DNA from: an uncultured Oscillospiraceae bacterium
GTDB taxonomy: Bacteria > Bacillota > Clostridia > Oscillospirales > Oscillospiraceae
Assembly: GCA_944387075.1 (NCBI GenBank)
Contig: CALXDO010000075.1
Location: 1 to 40,885 of the forward strand
Length of the DNA stretch: 40,885 nt
Reading direction: 5' to 3'
Shown here: positions 40,471-40,885 of the stretch, piece after piece
How the letters are laid out: each line of letters begins with the position of its first letter
How positions within the stretch are numbered: position 1 is the first letter of the stretch
The notes under the pieces: generated by a model
The model's input: the letters and a program-made list of their open reading frames with translations, nothing else
Databases searched by the model: none
Told to the model about the DNA's origin: nothing
Made by a program: the position numbers and the translations under genes

Positions 40471-40885
40471 ATGAAAAAGCACACGAACGCATCACGCAGA
40501 CTCATCAGCCTGTTGCTTTCGGTGGTCATGACACTGAGCTTGGCTATCCCAGGCTTTGCCACCGGAACCGGGGGTCTCACCCTGACAGAGAGCCCCTCCA
40601 ACCAGGGCTATGATGCAGATCTGCCCGCCGAAGAGTCTGGAGCCAGTATCCAGGCTGAAGTAAAGGAGGATGCCGACTCATCCGGAATTGGTCTGGAAGA
40701 GAGCGGCACCCCCGCAACCGAAAGTGAAACCACCTCTGCTCCCGCCCCCGAGGACGAGGTGACCTTCATCGTCTCTCTGGACAAGGAGTCCCTTCTGGAA
40801 GCCGGCTTCAGCGGTGACGACATCGCCGCCGACACCGCCAGCGTCAGCAACTATGTTGCCGACCAGAAGGACGCCGTGGAGCTGT
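40471..40885 (+). CDS. secreted protein, 5' part only (possible subtilase propeptide)
   Basis: The frame is open to the right edge, giving 138 residues. It starts with a Sec signal peptide (basic MKKHTNASRR, hydrophobic LISLLLSVVMTLSLAI, cleavage near GFA-TG), then a long acidic Ser/Thr/Glu-rich stretch (about 35-95), and then TFIVSLDKESLLEAGFSGDD, which resembles the I9-like propeptide of large clostridial subtilisin-type proteases. The catalytic domain, if any, lies outside the window. AAGGAGG precedes the ATG. Confidence 0.8.
   Translation, partial: MKKHTNASRRLISLLLSVVMTLSLAIPGFATGTGGLTLTESPSNQGYDADLPAEESGASIQAEVKEDADSSGIGLEESGTPATESETTSAPAPEDEVTFIVSLDKESLLEAGFSGDDIAADTASVSNYVADQKDAVEL

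Noticed and set aside
1..40885. CRISPR arrays, tRNA/rRNA genes, insertion sequences or prophage genes
   Set aside because: No regularly spaced repeats, cloverleaf-like segments, transposase-like proteins or phage proteins were seen by eye; the only tandem repeat is the 24-bp pair at 33111-33158.

Overview
The window comes from the chromosome of a spore-forming, anaerobic, moderately high-GC Firmicute, most likely a gut clostridium of the Oscillospiraceae type (Flavonifractor/Lawsonibacter-like). The evidence is spoIIQ and spoVT genes with plausible sigma-F and sigma-G promoters, strong clostridial ribosome-binding sites, an electron-bifurcating NfnAB, a clostridial ECF sigma/anti-sigma pair, and a Bce-type two-component/ABC module. 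No rRNA, tRNA, CRISPR array, transposase or phage gene was recognised. The genus is an inference from gene content only.

Layout. 1-1565: 3' part of pyruvate carboxylase. 1.6-3.1 kb: sporulation genes spoIIQ (+) and spoVT (-), convergent on one terminator. 3.1-5.8 kb (-): an ECF sigma factor, its membrane anti-sigma partner and a lipid-anchored serpin in one operon. 5.9-7.1 kb (+): an SGNH hydrolase followed by a sigma-factor fragment without a stop codon that runs into a terminator. 7.1-10.7 kb (-): nfnB, nfnA and an iron-containing alcohol dehydrogenase, all redox/ferredoxin metabolism.

10.9-27.8 kb (-) is a large surface-glycan locus. Read in the direction of transcription: polyprenyl-phosphate sugar phosphotransferase, UDP-galactopyranose mutase, DUF4422 transferase, GT2, GT4, a galactofuranosyltransferase-like enzyme, Wzy-like polymerase and Wzx-like flippase. 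A second promoter with a leader hairpin follows, then GT4, GT2, a GT2-CDP-glycerol phosphotransferase fusion, an ABC-2 polysaccharide exporter (permease and ATPase) and an acyltransferase-3 protein. The locus thus encodes both a Wzx/Wzy route and a teichoic-acid-like ABC route. 28.0-30.6 kb (+) is a divergent pair, a GT4 and a second priming transferase (WcaJ type), sharing the intergenic region with the large operon.

30.6-34.6 kb: a short DtxR-like regulator (+); asparaginase, sugar O-acetyltransferase and a zinc-ribbon protein (-); a compact thioredoxin-reductase-like flavoprotein whose NADPH motifs look lost (+), expressed from a promoter whose -35 lies in a perfect 24-bp tandem repeat; and a small P-loop protein of unknown role (+). 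34.6-39.2 kb (-): response regulator, intramembrane-sensing histidine kinase, and ATPase and permease of a Bce-type antimicrobial-peptide sensing/resistance module, with a candidate operator upstream of the transporter. 39.2-40.9 kb (+): a structured leader, a lipoprotein, and the 5' end of a large secreted protein that may be a subtilase.

The most unusual items are the ECF/anti-sigma/serpin operon with its divergent SGNH gene and non-stop sigma remnant, the mixed-export glycan locus with an internal promoter plus leader terminator, the NADPH-motif-deficient TrxR-like protein, and the duplicated -35 repeat.
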